Assembly: GCF_039534165.1 (NCBI RefSeq)
Contig: NZ_BAAAUX010000011.1
Coordinates: 62,001-126,000 of the forward strand
DNA length: 64,000 nt
Source of the DNA: Saccharopolyspora_D taberi
Lineage (GTDB): Bacteria > Actinomycetota > Actinomycetes > Mycobacteriales > Pseudonocardiaceae
Direction of reading: 5' to 3'
The notes beneath the pieces were generated by a model. It searched no databases. It saw nothing but the letters and a program-made list of their open reading frames with translations, and had not been told where the DNA came from. The position numbers and the translations under genes are program-made. Positions 58,048 to 64,000 of the stretch are shown here, in pieces. Position 1 is the first letter of the stretch, and every line of letters begins with the position of its first letter.

Positions 58048-58918
58048 ACAGGCGCGCAGCGAGTGCCATCGCGTCGTGCGGCGCGTGCGCCTTGATGTCG
58101 TTGTCGAAGTAGGCGTAGACATCCCGCCCGCCGCGCGAGCGCATCGGGGTCGCCACGGTGTGCTCGGTGACGGGGCTCTTCCCGGAGCGCCACGCGCGGA
58201 TCAGCTCCGCCCACCTGTCCAGCGCCTCGGCGGTGTAGCCGCTGGCGTAGAGCTCTTCCGCGCCGTGCAGTCTGATGTAGACGAAGTCGCTGGTGACATC
58301 CTCCAGGTACGGCCAGGTCCCGGCCGTGTCCGCCACCACGAGCCCGATGTCGTTGTCCCGCAGCAGTTCCACCGCTTCGGCGGTCGCGAAGCCGGGATGC
58401 CGGACCTCCAGCGCGTGCCGCAGCGGGCGATCCTGGTCGGTCTCGACCAGCGCGCGGCCGTCCAGCCGCTCGTCGTGCCGGCGGGCCAGTTCGGCCGCGG
58501 CCGCGGTGCTGCGCGGCAGGAGGCGGAAGAAGTCCGCGAGCCGGTCGGCGTCGAACCCCAGCGAGGGCGGGAGCTGCCACAGGAACGGGCCGAGCTTGGC
58601 GCCCAGCGCGAGCACTCCGGAGGCGAAGAAGTTGGCCAGCGCGGTCTCGGCGCCGCGCAGCTTCTTCATGTGCGTGATGAACCGGCTTCCCTTGACCGCG
58701 AACAGGAAGCCCTCCGGCGTCTGGCTCGCCCAGTCCCGGTAGGTGCCGGGGCGCTGGAGCGAGTAGAAGGACGCGTTGACCTCGGCGGTGCGCAGTTTCC
58801 CGGCCAGGTACTCCAGTTCCGCGCCCCGGCGCAGGTCCCGCGGGTAGAACGCGCCGTGCCACGGCCCGTAGACCCACCCGGACGTGCCGATCCGGACCTC
58901 GTGCGCCCTCGAACCCAT
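58043..58918 (-). CDS. DUF72 (YecE-like) protein
   Basis: 291-aa TIM-barrel-like protein with DUF72 hallmarks: N-terminal 'VRIGTSGWVYGPWHGAFYP', 'TAEVNASFYSLQRP', 'LGPFLWQLPPSLGF' and 'DVYAYFDNDIKAHA' at the end. Function unknown. The ATG at 58918 begins directly before the first conserved strand; upstream extension possible but unlikely. Separated by 57 nt from the downstream ribbon-helix-helix gene. Confidence 0.85.
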   Translation of the reverse strand: MGSRAHEVRIGTSGWVYGPWHGAFYPRDLRRGAELEYLAGKLRTAEVNASFYSLQRPGTYRDWASQTPEGFLFAVKGSRFITHMKKLRGAETALANFFASGVLALGAKLGPFLWQLPPSLGFDADRLADFFRLLPRSTAAAAELARRHDERLDGRALVETDQDRPLRHALEVRHPGFATAEAVELLRDNDIGLVVADTAGTWPYLEDVTSDFVYIRLHGAEELYASGYTAEALDRWAELIRAWRSGKSPVTEHTVATPMRSRGGRDVYAYFDNDIKAHAPHDAMALAARLS

Positions 58919-58961
58919 GACTACGGGTTTCACCCGCGCCGCACCGCGGAAACGTCGGCGG

Positions 58962-59768
58962 CTACTGCTCCAGCTGACGAACCGTGAGGATCTGCTGCGC
59001 GTGCCCGACCGGCCCGTCCAGGTCGTGGAGCACGGTGCTGGTGACGCCCTGGCCGGACGCGCCGAACACGACGCTGGTGTCGAGCCCGGTCCACCCGCCG
59101 CGCGGCTGGCGGTGGAGGTGGATCGACAGGTCGACGTTGGGGAACATCCACTTGTCGGGCTCCTGCCGCACGGCGATGCCGTTGGCGGTGTCGACGAGCC
59201 CGACGTAGGCGGCCAGCGGGCTGATCTCCTCACCGGCCACCAGCGGCAGCCGGGTCGACACCCACGCCGTGGCCCGCCCGGGCAGCGGCTCACCGACCGG
59301 CCGGAACTCCAGCGACGCGATGTAGCCGCCGCCCCACCGAGAGGTCATCGACCCGGTCGCCAGCTCCTCCTCGGGGAACACCAGCGGATCGGCCTCACCG
59401 CCGGCGACGGAGCTGGTGTCCTGCACCGAGAGGAGCCACACCCGGGCCCGGACCACCGGGCGCCCGCCGATGACCGCGGTGGCCTCCACCAGTTCGATGG
59501 TGCGGCCCGGCCGGGGCGTCTCCACGTGGATCTCGAACTCCTCGAGCGCGATGCGGCCCAGGATGTCGAAGCTGATCCGGCTGATCAGCAGGTCGGGGCG
59601 TCCCTGGCTCGCCCGCACCCGCTCGATCTCGTGGACGAGCAGGCCGCCCAGCGGGCTGACGTGCTGCTCGTCGTCGCGCCAAGCCCCGCCGGTGTGCGCG
59701 GTCGGGCGGAAGCGGTTCACGCCGATCCGCTCGAAGTAGCTGGAGACGGCCTCGGGGGTGTCGGTCAA
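58962..59768 (-). CDS. Acyl-CoA thioesterase, TesB-like double hot-dog
   Basis: 268 aa. Two hot-dog halves: 'PLGGLLVHEIERVRA' and 'FDILGRIALEEFEIHVETPR' in the first; 'AAYVGLVDTANGIAVRQEPD' and 'VDLSIHLHRQPRGGWTGLD' in the second, the last containing the typical Asp-Leu-Ser-Ile-His strand. Expected to hydrolyse acyl-CoA, chain length unknown. TTG at 59768 has GGGAGGA six bases upstream. No evident tie to neighbours. Confidence 0.82.
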   Translation of the reverse strand: MTDTPEAVSSYFERIGVNRFRPTAHTGGAWRDDEQHVSPLGGLLVHEIERVRASQGRPDLLISRISFDILGRIALEEFEIHVETPRPGRTIELVEATAVIGGRPVVRARVWLLSVQDTSSVAGGEADPLVFPEEELATGSMTSRWGGGYIASLEFRPVGEPLPGRATAWVSTRLPLVAGEEISPLAAYVGLVDTANGIAVRQEPDKWMFPNVDLSIHLHRQPRGGWTGLDTSVVFGASGQGVTSTVLHDLDGPVGHAQQILTVRQLEQ

Positions 59769-59890
59769 CTCTGGTCCTCCCGGTGGTGCATCGGCGCTTC
59801 AGCAGTTCTACCCGGCGCAGGCGCCGGTGGGGTGCCGGAGGTGACGATCCCGACACCCGCGCCGGTGCGCGCGTCCGGTAGGAAGGCCCG

Positions 59891-60589
59891 ATGGTCGACT
59901 TCAGCGACGAGGACTTCCCCGCCGATCCGTATCCCGGCTCCCGTCCCGACGGTTCGTTCGTGCACATCGGGAAATCAGGTCACCACCTCGTGAACGGGCG
60001 GACGCTGCCCGACGGCACCGGGCTCGACGAGTTCCTTTCGGCGCACGGCGCCGCGCCGCTGGCCGGACGGCTTCCGGTGCTGGCCTACGGCTCCAACGCG
60101 AACCCGTCGAAGATCTCCTGGCTGCGCGACCGGCTCGGGCTGCGCGGCCCGGTGGTCGTCATCGGCGCGGAGTGCCACGGCGTGAGCGCAGTGTGGTCGG
60201 CCGGGGTGCGCGCCCGGGACGGACAGCGTCCGGCGGTCCTGGCGGGACTGCCCGGCGTGGTCGAGCACCACGCGGTGTGGCTGACCACACCGGACCAGCG
60301 GGCGGTGCTGGACGAGTGCGAGGGCAGGGGCGAGCGGTACCGGCTGAGCTGGGTGCACGCGCCGGTGCGGCTCGAAGGGCACGGCGCGCTCTCGTCGGTG
60401 CTCGCCTACACCGCGCGGCCGGAGGCCGTCGGGGCGGACGTGCCGGTGCACCTCAACCGGTCGCCGCTGGTGGTCGACGGGCACTTCGTGCGGTGTTCCG
60501 AGGTCGGGCAGGCCGATGCCGTTCTGCTCGTCGGGGTTGCCGGGGGCGAGGATGGGTTGGTCGTGAGCGAGGTTTCTGGGGAGCCGTGA
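59891..60589 (+). CDS. Gamma-glutamylcyclotransferase-like fold protein
   Basis: 232 aa. The central motif 'LPVLAYGSNANPSKISWL' contains YGSN, the substrate-binding loop of gamma-glutamylcyclotransferase (GGCT/AIG2/BtrG) folds, followed by strands ending 'GVVEHHAVWLTTPDQRAVLD' and 'CEGRGERYRLSWV', where an acidic residue analogous to the catalytic Glu may lie. Substrate unknown. ATG at 59891 with AGGAAGG upstream. Monocistronic, followed by a hairpin. Confidence 0.65.
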   Translation: MVDFSDEDFPADPYPGSRPDGSFVHIGKSGHHLVNGRTLPDGTGLDEFLSAHGAAPLAGRLPVLAYGSNANPSKISWLRDRLGLRGPVVVIGAECHGVSAVWSAGVRARDGQRPAVLAGLPGVVEHHAVWLTTPDQRAVLDECEGRGERYRLSWVHAPVRLEGHGALSSVLAYTARPEAVGADVPVHLNRSPLVVDGHFVRCSEVGQADAVLLVGVAGGEDGLVVSEVSGEP

Positions 60590-60659
60590 GTTTGCGGGGT
60601 TCGGGGGATTTTTGTCGGGGAGCGGCTTTGTTGGTTCGGGTTCTTTTGGGCTCGTGGTT

Positions 60660-60681
60660 CTGGGGCGCTCGCCGCCCCCAG
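60660..60681 (+). terminator. Hairpin terminator after the GGCT-like gene
   Basis: CTGGGGCG pairs with CGCCCCCAG (one bulged C) around a 5-nt loop, 71 nt after the stop. Confidence 0.5.
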
Positions 60682-60737
60682 ACCCCCGGCAGGTCTCCGG
60701 GATGAGTCTCCGCTGTGCGCTGCGGTTCGGTTGGGGT

Positions 60738-60877
60738 GGTTCTCATCCCGTCGACCTCCACGGAGGGCTATCAGACCGCGTCAAGGGGGCCGTCATGCTC
60801 GGGCGCTGCGGTTTTGCTTTATGTGCCCCCTTGACACGGCCTGATCGGGCTGGCGCCAGGTCGACGGGATGAGAACC
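60738..60877. repeat. 140-bp nested inverted repeat
   Basis: Perfect 20-bp outer arms GGTTCTCATCCCGTCGACCT (60738-60757) and its complement (60858-60877). Inside them a second pair, 60772-60790 and 60825-60843, matches at 17 of 19 positions (core GTCAAGGGGGC). The 34-bp centre is less GC-rich. No ORF. The layout resembles a miniature inverted-repeat element or a structured RNA; no flanking target duplication was identified. Confidence 0.85.
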
Positions 60878-60956
60878 AAACCCCGCCCTTGTAGGTGGTG
60901 GGTTCCCTGCTGGGCGCGTTTCGCCTTTGGGGTCCCGTCTTGTCCACAGTGGTTGG

Positions 60957-61883
60957 TCAGGAATCCCTTCTGGGAACCGGGATCCGCTCCAGGTCCTCGG
61001 CCACCACGACGTCTCCGCCGAAGTTGCGCTCGGCTTCTTCCCGGAACAGCGCGGGGTCTGCGTACCGCTGCGAGAAGTGCGTCAGCACCAGCCTGCGCAC
61101 TCCGCTCCCGGCGGCCACCGCACCCGCCTGTGCCGCCGTGAGGTGTCCGTAGCGCTCGGCCAGGTCCGCGTCGCGGTCCAGGAAGGTCGACTCGATCACC
61201 AGCATGTCCGCGCCTTCCGCGAGTTCCCAGACTCCGTCGCACAGGCGGGTGTCCATTATGAAGGCGAAGCGCTGGCCTCGGCGGGGTTCGCTGACTTCCT
61301 CCAGCGTGGTCGTGCGGTCTCCCCGTCGCACCGACCCTTCGCGTTGCAGGCAGCCCACGTCCGGTCCCGCGATGCCGAACTCGGCCAGGCGGTCCGGCAG
61401 CATCCGCCGCCCGTCCGGTTCGACCAGGCGGTAGCCGAAGGCGTCGATCCGGTGGTCGAGCCGTCTGGTCTCCAGCACGCCGAACGGGCCGGTGGCGATC
61501 ACGCCAGGGCCTTCCACCGGTTCCTCGACCAGCTGCGCGGTCTCGTCGAACGCCGTGGCGTGCCGCAGGCGGGCGAAGAACTCCCCGCCGGAGGCCGGGA
61601 AGTGTGCGCGCACCGGGTGCGGCACGCGGTCGTTGGACAGCCGCTGCACGACCCCCGGGACACCCAGGCAGTGGTCGCCGTGGAAGTGGGTGAGGCAGAT
61701 CCGGTCGATGTCGTGGGCGCTGACCCCCGCGAGCAGCATCTGGCGCTGGGTCCCCTCGCCTGGGTCGAACAGCAGCCCGGTCCCGTCCCAGCGCAGCAGG
61801 TACCCGTTGTGGTTGCGGCGCCGGGTCGGCGTCTGGCTGGAGGTGCCCAGCACGACGAGCTCGCGTTGCGTCACACCGAGCAC
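60957..61883 (-). CDS. rnz: Ribonuclease Z
   Basis: 308-aa metallo-beta-lactamase-fold tRNA 3' endonuclease. 'VVLGTSSQTPTRRRNHNGYL' opens the protein, the zinc motif is 'LTHFHGDHCLG', a second metal ligand is in 'IMDTRLCD' and the final His in 'RLVLTHFSQRY'. It cleaves the 3' trailer from tRNA precursors. Length agrees with the family. GTG at 61883 or GTG at 61874; neither has a ribosome site, so the mRNA may be leaderless. Confidence 0.93.
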   Translation of the reverse strand: MLGVTQRELVVLGTSSQTPTRRRNHNGYLLRWDGTGLLFDPGEGTQRQMLLAGVSAHDIDRICLTHFHGDHCLGVPGVVQRLSNDRVPHPVRAHFPASGGEFFARLRHATAFDETAQLVEEPVEGPGVIATGPFGVLETRRLDHRIDAFGYRLVEPDGRRMLPDRLAEFGIAGPDVGCLQREGSVRRGDRTTTLEEVSEPRRGQRFAFIMDTRLCDGVWELAEGADMLVIESTFLDRDADLAERYGHLTAAQAGAVAAGSGVRRLVLTHFSQRYADPALFREEAERNFGGDVVVAEDLERIPVPRRDS

Positions 61884-61905
61884 GATAGGCGGGCGGGTCC
61901 GCTGA

Positions 61906-62157
61906 TCACTCCCCCGTGCTCCCGTCGATGCGCTCCCGCAGCAGGTCGGCGTGTCCGTTGTGGCGGGCGTACTCCTCGATCATGTGCCCGAGGATGTATC
62001 GCAGCGAGAACACCTGGTCGCGATAACTCCCGGTGATGTCGAGGGATTCGGCTGCGTCGACGATCTCCCGCGACCGCGCGCACGCGCGGTGCCAGATCGA
62101 GAACGCCTCGTCGGGGTCGGCGTCGTCGACGTCGAACTCGGTGAACCCGCCGGTGGA
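61906..62157 (-). pseudogene. C-terminal fragment of a DinB/DUF664 protein
   Basis: Eighty-three sense codons without a start, from 62157 down to a TGA at 61906, read 'FTEFDVDDADPDEAFSIWHR', 'SYRDQVFSLRYILGHMIEEY' and 'ARHNGHADLLRERIDGSTGE'. This is the conserved end of DUF664/DinB-superfamily proteins (about 170 aa), including the metal-site His pair. An in-frame TAG at 62158-62160 and the start of a palindromic repeat region mark the truncation, so the N-terminal half was lost or replaced. 22 nt upstream of the RNase Z start on the same strand. Confidence 0.8.
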
Positions 62158-62193
62158 CTAGCCAGTCAAAGACACGAAGGCCCCATCGTCTTC

Positions 62194-62327
62194 AAGCGGC
62201 GCAGCCGCTTAGCCCACCCAGGCAACCGGCACCGCCGCGGGTTCTCAGGCGTTCGCTGGCGAGGACAGCTTTTTCCGTCGTATTGGCATACGTCGGAAAA
62301 AGTTACCGCAGCCAGCGGGCGCCTGAG
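62194..62327. repeat. Cluster of palindromes, including an 84-bp near-perfect one
   Basis: 62194-62210: AAGCGGC-GCA-GCCGCTT. 62244-62327: outer arms of 17 bp (CTCAGGCGTTCGCTGGC with 62311-62327, 15 matches), inner arms of 15 bp (62269-62283 with 62288-62302, core CTTTTTCCG, 14 matches) around TGGC. The inner stem is AT-rich in an otherwise GC-rich genome. The element begins exactly where the DinB/DUF664 frame breaks. Likely a dispersed intergenic repeat; copy number elsewhere cannot be judged here. Confidence 0.8.
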
Positions 62328-62385
62328 GTTCCGCCACCGCACCGCTACGCAAAACGAGTCCGGAGACAGCCTCTGCCAGGTAGAA

Positions 62386-62460
62386 GTGTCTGCACCCGAG
62401 CGGGACATGGGAACTCGGGCGCAGACACCGAACTCGTGCCGGACGCGCCACCGGCACGAG
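62386..62460 (-). terminator. Tandem hairpin terminators after the FprB-like gene
   Basis: First hairpin 62433-62460: CTCGTGCCGG / CCGGCACGAG, perfect 10-bp stem, 3 nt beyond the stop codon. Second 62386-62428: 15-bp arms (GTGTCTGCACCCGAG type) with one mismatch and a 13-nt loop. Confidence 0.75.
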
Positions 62461-62463
62461 ACG

Positions 62464-64000
62464 TCATCGGCGGGAACGGGCCGCCCGCAGCAGGTCCGGC
62501 ACCGTCGCGAACTTCACCCTCGGCCTGCCCGCCCGCTCTCCGAGCAGCCGCTCGGCCCGGTCGATCGCCTCGGCCTCCTGCCGCCCGATGGCGTCCGGAC
62601 GGCGCCTGCGGACCAGCCGCGCGAACTCCTTGGCCCCACCGCGCGGAACGGGCAGCTCCGCGACGTCGTCGAGCAATGCCCCGACGGTTTCGGCCGCGCA
62701 GGCGCGGTTGGCGCCGATCCCGCCCCGCGCGCCGCGCTTGGCCCAGCCGACGACGTAGGTGCCGGGGCCCACCCGGCCACCGCGATTGGTGATCACCCCG
62801 GTCTCCGGGTCGAACGGCAGCCCCTCGACCGGAGTGCCCCAGCACCCGATGGACCGCACCAGCAGCCCCGCGCGGATGTCCCGCACGCCAGCGCCGTCGC
62901 CGACCCGGACGGCCCGCATCCGCTCGTCGCCGAGCACTTCGACCGGCGCGGAGCAAAACCGCAGCACGAGCCGCTTCCCCACCGCGGGCGGCGCGGCCCA
63001 GTCCACGGATTCGACCGGCAGTCCGCGCAGCAGAGCGGCGGCCGAGTTCGGGTCGGCGTTCGCGATGTCGCCGGCCGCCCCTGGGACGTCGTCGACGACC
63101 ACCTCGATACCCGGAACCTGTTGCAGCGCATGCAGTTCCGACCGGGTGCAGGCCACGTTCCCCGCACCCCGGCGGCCCAGCAGCACGACCTCCCGGACCG
63201 AGCTCGTGCGCAAGGCCGCGAGCGCGTGGTCGGCGATGTCGGTCCGCGACAGCGCGTCCGGATCGGACAGCAGGATGCGGGCCACGTCGAGGGCGACGTT
63301 GCCGTTGCCCACGACCACCGCGCGTTCCGACGACAGGTCCACCGCGCCGGGCGCCACACCGGGCAACGCGTTGCACCACCCGACGAACTCCGTCGCCGGG
63401 ATGCTGCCCGGCAGCTCCTCCCCCGGAACGCCCAGCGCCCGGCTGCCGCTCGCGCCGACGGCGTAGACCACGGCGTGGTGGTGCGCTGCCACCTCGTCGT
63501 GGCTGACGTCGCGGCCCACCTCGACGTTGAGGTGCATGCGCACCCTCGGATGCCGGTAACCGGCGGCGAAGGTCTCGCCGATCCGCTTGGTCGACGGGTG
63601 GTCCGGCGCGACCCCGAACCGGACCAGACCGCCCGGCACCGGAACCCGGTCGATCAGCGTGATCTCCGCGTCGGTCGACCGGAGCAGGGTCTGCACGGTG
63701 TACCCGGCGGCAGGCCCGGTGCCCACGACAGCCACCCGCGGCGCGGTCAGCCCCGAGGGCAGCGAACGCGGGAACCTCGGCGGTCCCCAGCTGTTGTCGG
63801 CGGGCTCCCCGTCGAAGTACTGCCGGTTCATCTCGGCATAGCCCAAGTCGCTGCCGCGCAGCCGGTCCACCGGCCGCACCGCGTCCACCGGGCAGGCGTC
63901 CGCGCAGGCACCGCAGTCGATGCACGTCCTCGGGTCGATGTAGAGCATGTCGGTGGACCCGAACTCCGGCTCGTCCGGCGTCGGGTGGATGCAGTTGACC
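62464..64000 (-). CDS. Ferredoxin-NADP+ reductase fused to a ferredoxin (FprB type; 5' end outside window)
   Basis: About 512 codons visible; the frame stays open to the right edge with 'VNCIHPTPDEPEFGSTDMLY', the ferredoxin segment preceding 'CIDCGACADACPVDAV'. It is thus an N-terminal 7Fe/8Fe ferredoxin domain joined to an adrenodoxin-reductase-like FNR, as in M. tuberculosis FprB. 'VAVVGTGPAAGYTVQTLL' binds FAD, 'VVVGNGNVALDVARIL' NADP(H), and 'GWAKRGARGGIGANRACA' the C-terminal FAD region. It would transfer electrons between NADPH and ferredoxins, possibly for P450s. ATG at 63948 is internal, not the true start. Confidence 0.9.
   Translation of the reverse strand, partial: VNCIHPTPDEPEFGSTDMLYIDPRTCIDCGACADACPVDAVRPVDRLRGSDLGYAEMNRQYFDGEPADNSWGPPRFPRSLPSGLTAPRVAVVGTGPAAGYTVQTLLRSTDAEITLIDRVPVPGGLVRFGVAPDHPSTKRIGETFAAGYRHPRVRMHLNVEVGRDVSHDEVAAHHHAVVYAVGASGSRALGVPGEELPGSIPATEFVGWCNALPGVAPGAVDLSSERAVVVGNGNVALDVARILLSDPDALSRTDIADHALAALRTSSVREVVLLGRRGAGNVACTRSELHALQQVPGIEVVVDDVPGAAGDIANADPNSAAALLRGLPVESVDWAAPPAVGKRLVLRFCSAPVEVLGDERMRAVRVGDGAGVRDIRAGLLVRSIGCWGTPVEGLPFDPETGVITNRGGRVGPGTYVVGWAKRGARGGIGANRACAAETVGALLDDVAELPVPRGGAKEFARLVRRRRPDAIGRQEAEAIDRAERLLGERAGRPRVKFATVPDLLRAARSRR

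Larger units (their letters stand above)
60590..60956. other. 367-bp spacer dominated by hairpins
   Basis: T/G-rich sequence just after the GGCT-like gene, one terminator-like hairpin (60660-60681) and a 140-bp nested inverted repeat (60738-60877). Short frames across it follow the repeat and show no coding character. Confidence 0.7.

Noticed and set aside
60612..60872. Small plus-strand frames within the 140-bp inverted repeat
   Set aside because: Sequence is explained by the repeat arms; no start signal or coding bias.
62166..62408. 80-codon minus-strand frame
   Set aside because: It runs through palindromic repeats, is Arg/Pro-rich, and has no ribosome site.
1..64000. tRNA, rRNA, CRISPR arrays, complete insertion sequences or phage genes
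   Set aside because: None found by eye: no cloverleaf with conserved T-arm, no regular spacer array and no transposase or integrase motifs.

Overview
The window is very GC-rich, almost every gene has G or C at the third codon position, and GTG/TTG starts and 4-nt ATGA/GTGA overlaps are common. With a SARP regulator, giant type I PKS genes, DevR/DevS-type kinases, DUF6292, DUF427, PhoU and RNase Z, this points to an actinomycete chromosome, most likely a Pseudonocardiales (Saccharopolyspora/Amycolatopsis-like) species. That placement is inference. One 28-base run of N (11902-11929) is an assembly gap. No tRNA, rRNA, CRISPR or complete insertion sequence was seen.

Layout. 1-3385: a CitMHS citrate-metal transporter (cut by the left edge) diverges from a CitA/CitB-type two-component pair. 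3401-7737: secreted sialidase, a small secreted Cys protein, a GAF histidine kinase with its NarL-type regulator, and a 27-aa membrane peptide. 7784-10617: SDR/TetR divergent pair and a PucR-type regulator. 11263-14482: two secreted proteins of unknown function and a SARP-NB-ARC regulator.

14466-29845 is the most striking region: a translationally coupled five-gene operon on the minus strand for an iterative PUFA-synthase-like PKS. Gene 1 is NMO-NMO-KS-AT-ACP-KR, gene 2 is KS-AT-DH-PPTase, followed by a free ACP, an alpha/beta hydrolase and a family-1 glycosyltransferase. Together these contain every activity for making, fully or partly reducing, releasing and glycosylating a long acyl chain, plus a built-in carrier-protein activator. 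The set resembles heterocyst glycolipid (hgl) and Pfa 'secondary lipid' synthases. An SDR, an aldo-keto reductase homologue that has lost all four catalytic residues, and a broken methyltransferase lie divergently upstream.

29846-37158: secreted esterase, lytic transglycosylase with a Pro/Thr tail, small DNA-binding-like protein, DUF6292, a PE-POL LigD, an MscS-like membrane protein, a small hypothetical, and a TetR facing an MFS exporter across a clear palindromic operator. 38905-47643 looks like a DosR-type dormancy block: PhoU, Acg-like nitroreductase, HAD-OtsB fusion, universal stress protein, FHA protein, DevS-like kinase and DevR-like regulator. The HAD-OtsB/USP pair echoes Rv2006/Rv2005c of Mycobacterium tuberculosis.

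47751-53119: XRE-TPR regulator divergent from a Cys-rich small protein, then a PaoABC-type three-subunit molybdenum aldehyde dehydrogenase. 53286-59768: asparagine synthetase B; a probable operon of ribbon-helix-helix protein, DUF4097 and P450 with an 11-bp repeat array at its head; DUF72 and a thioesterase. 59891-64000: GGCT-like protein, a 140-bp nested inverted repeat, RNase Z, a DinB/DUF664 gene fragment cut off at a cluster of palindromic repeats, and an FprB-type ferredoxin-NADP reductase cut by the right edge.
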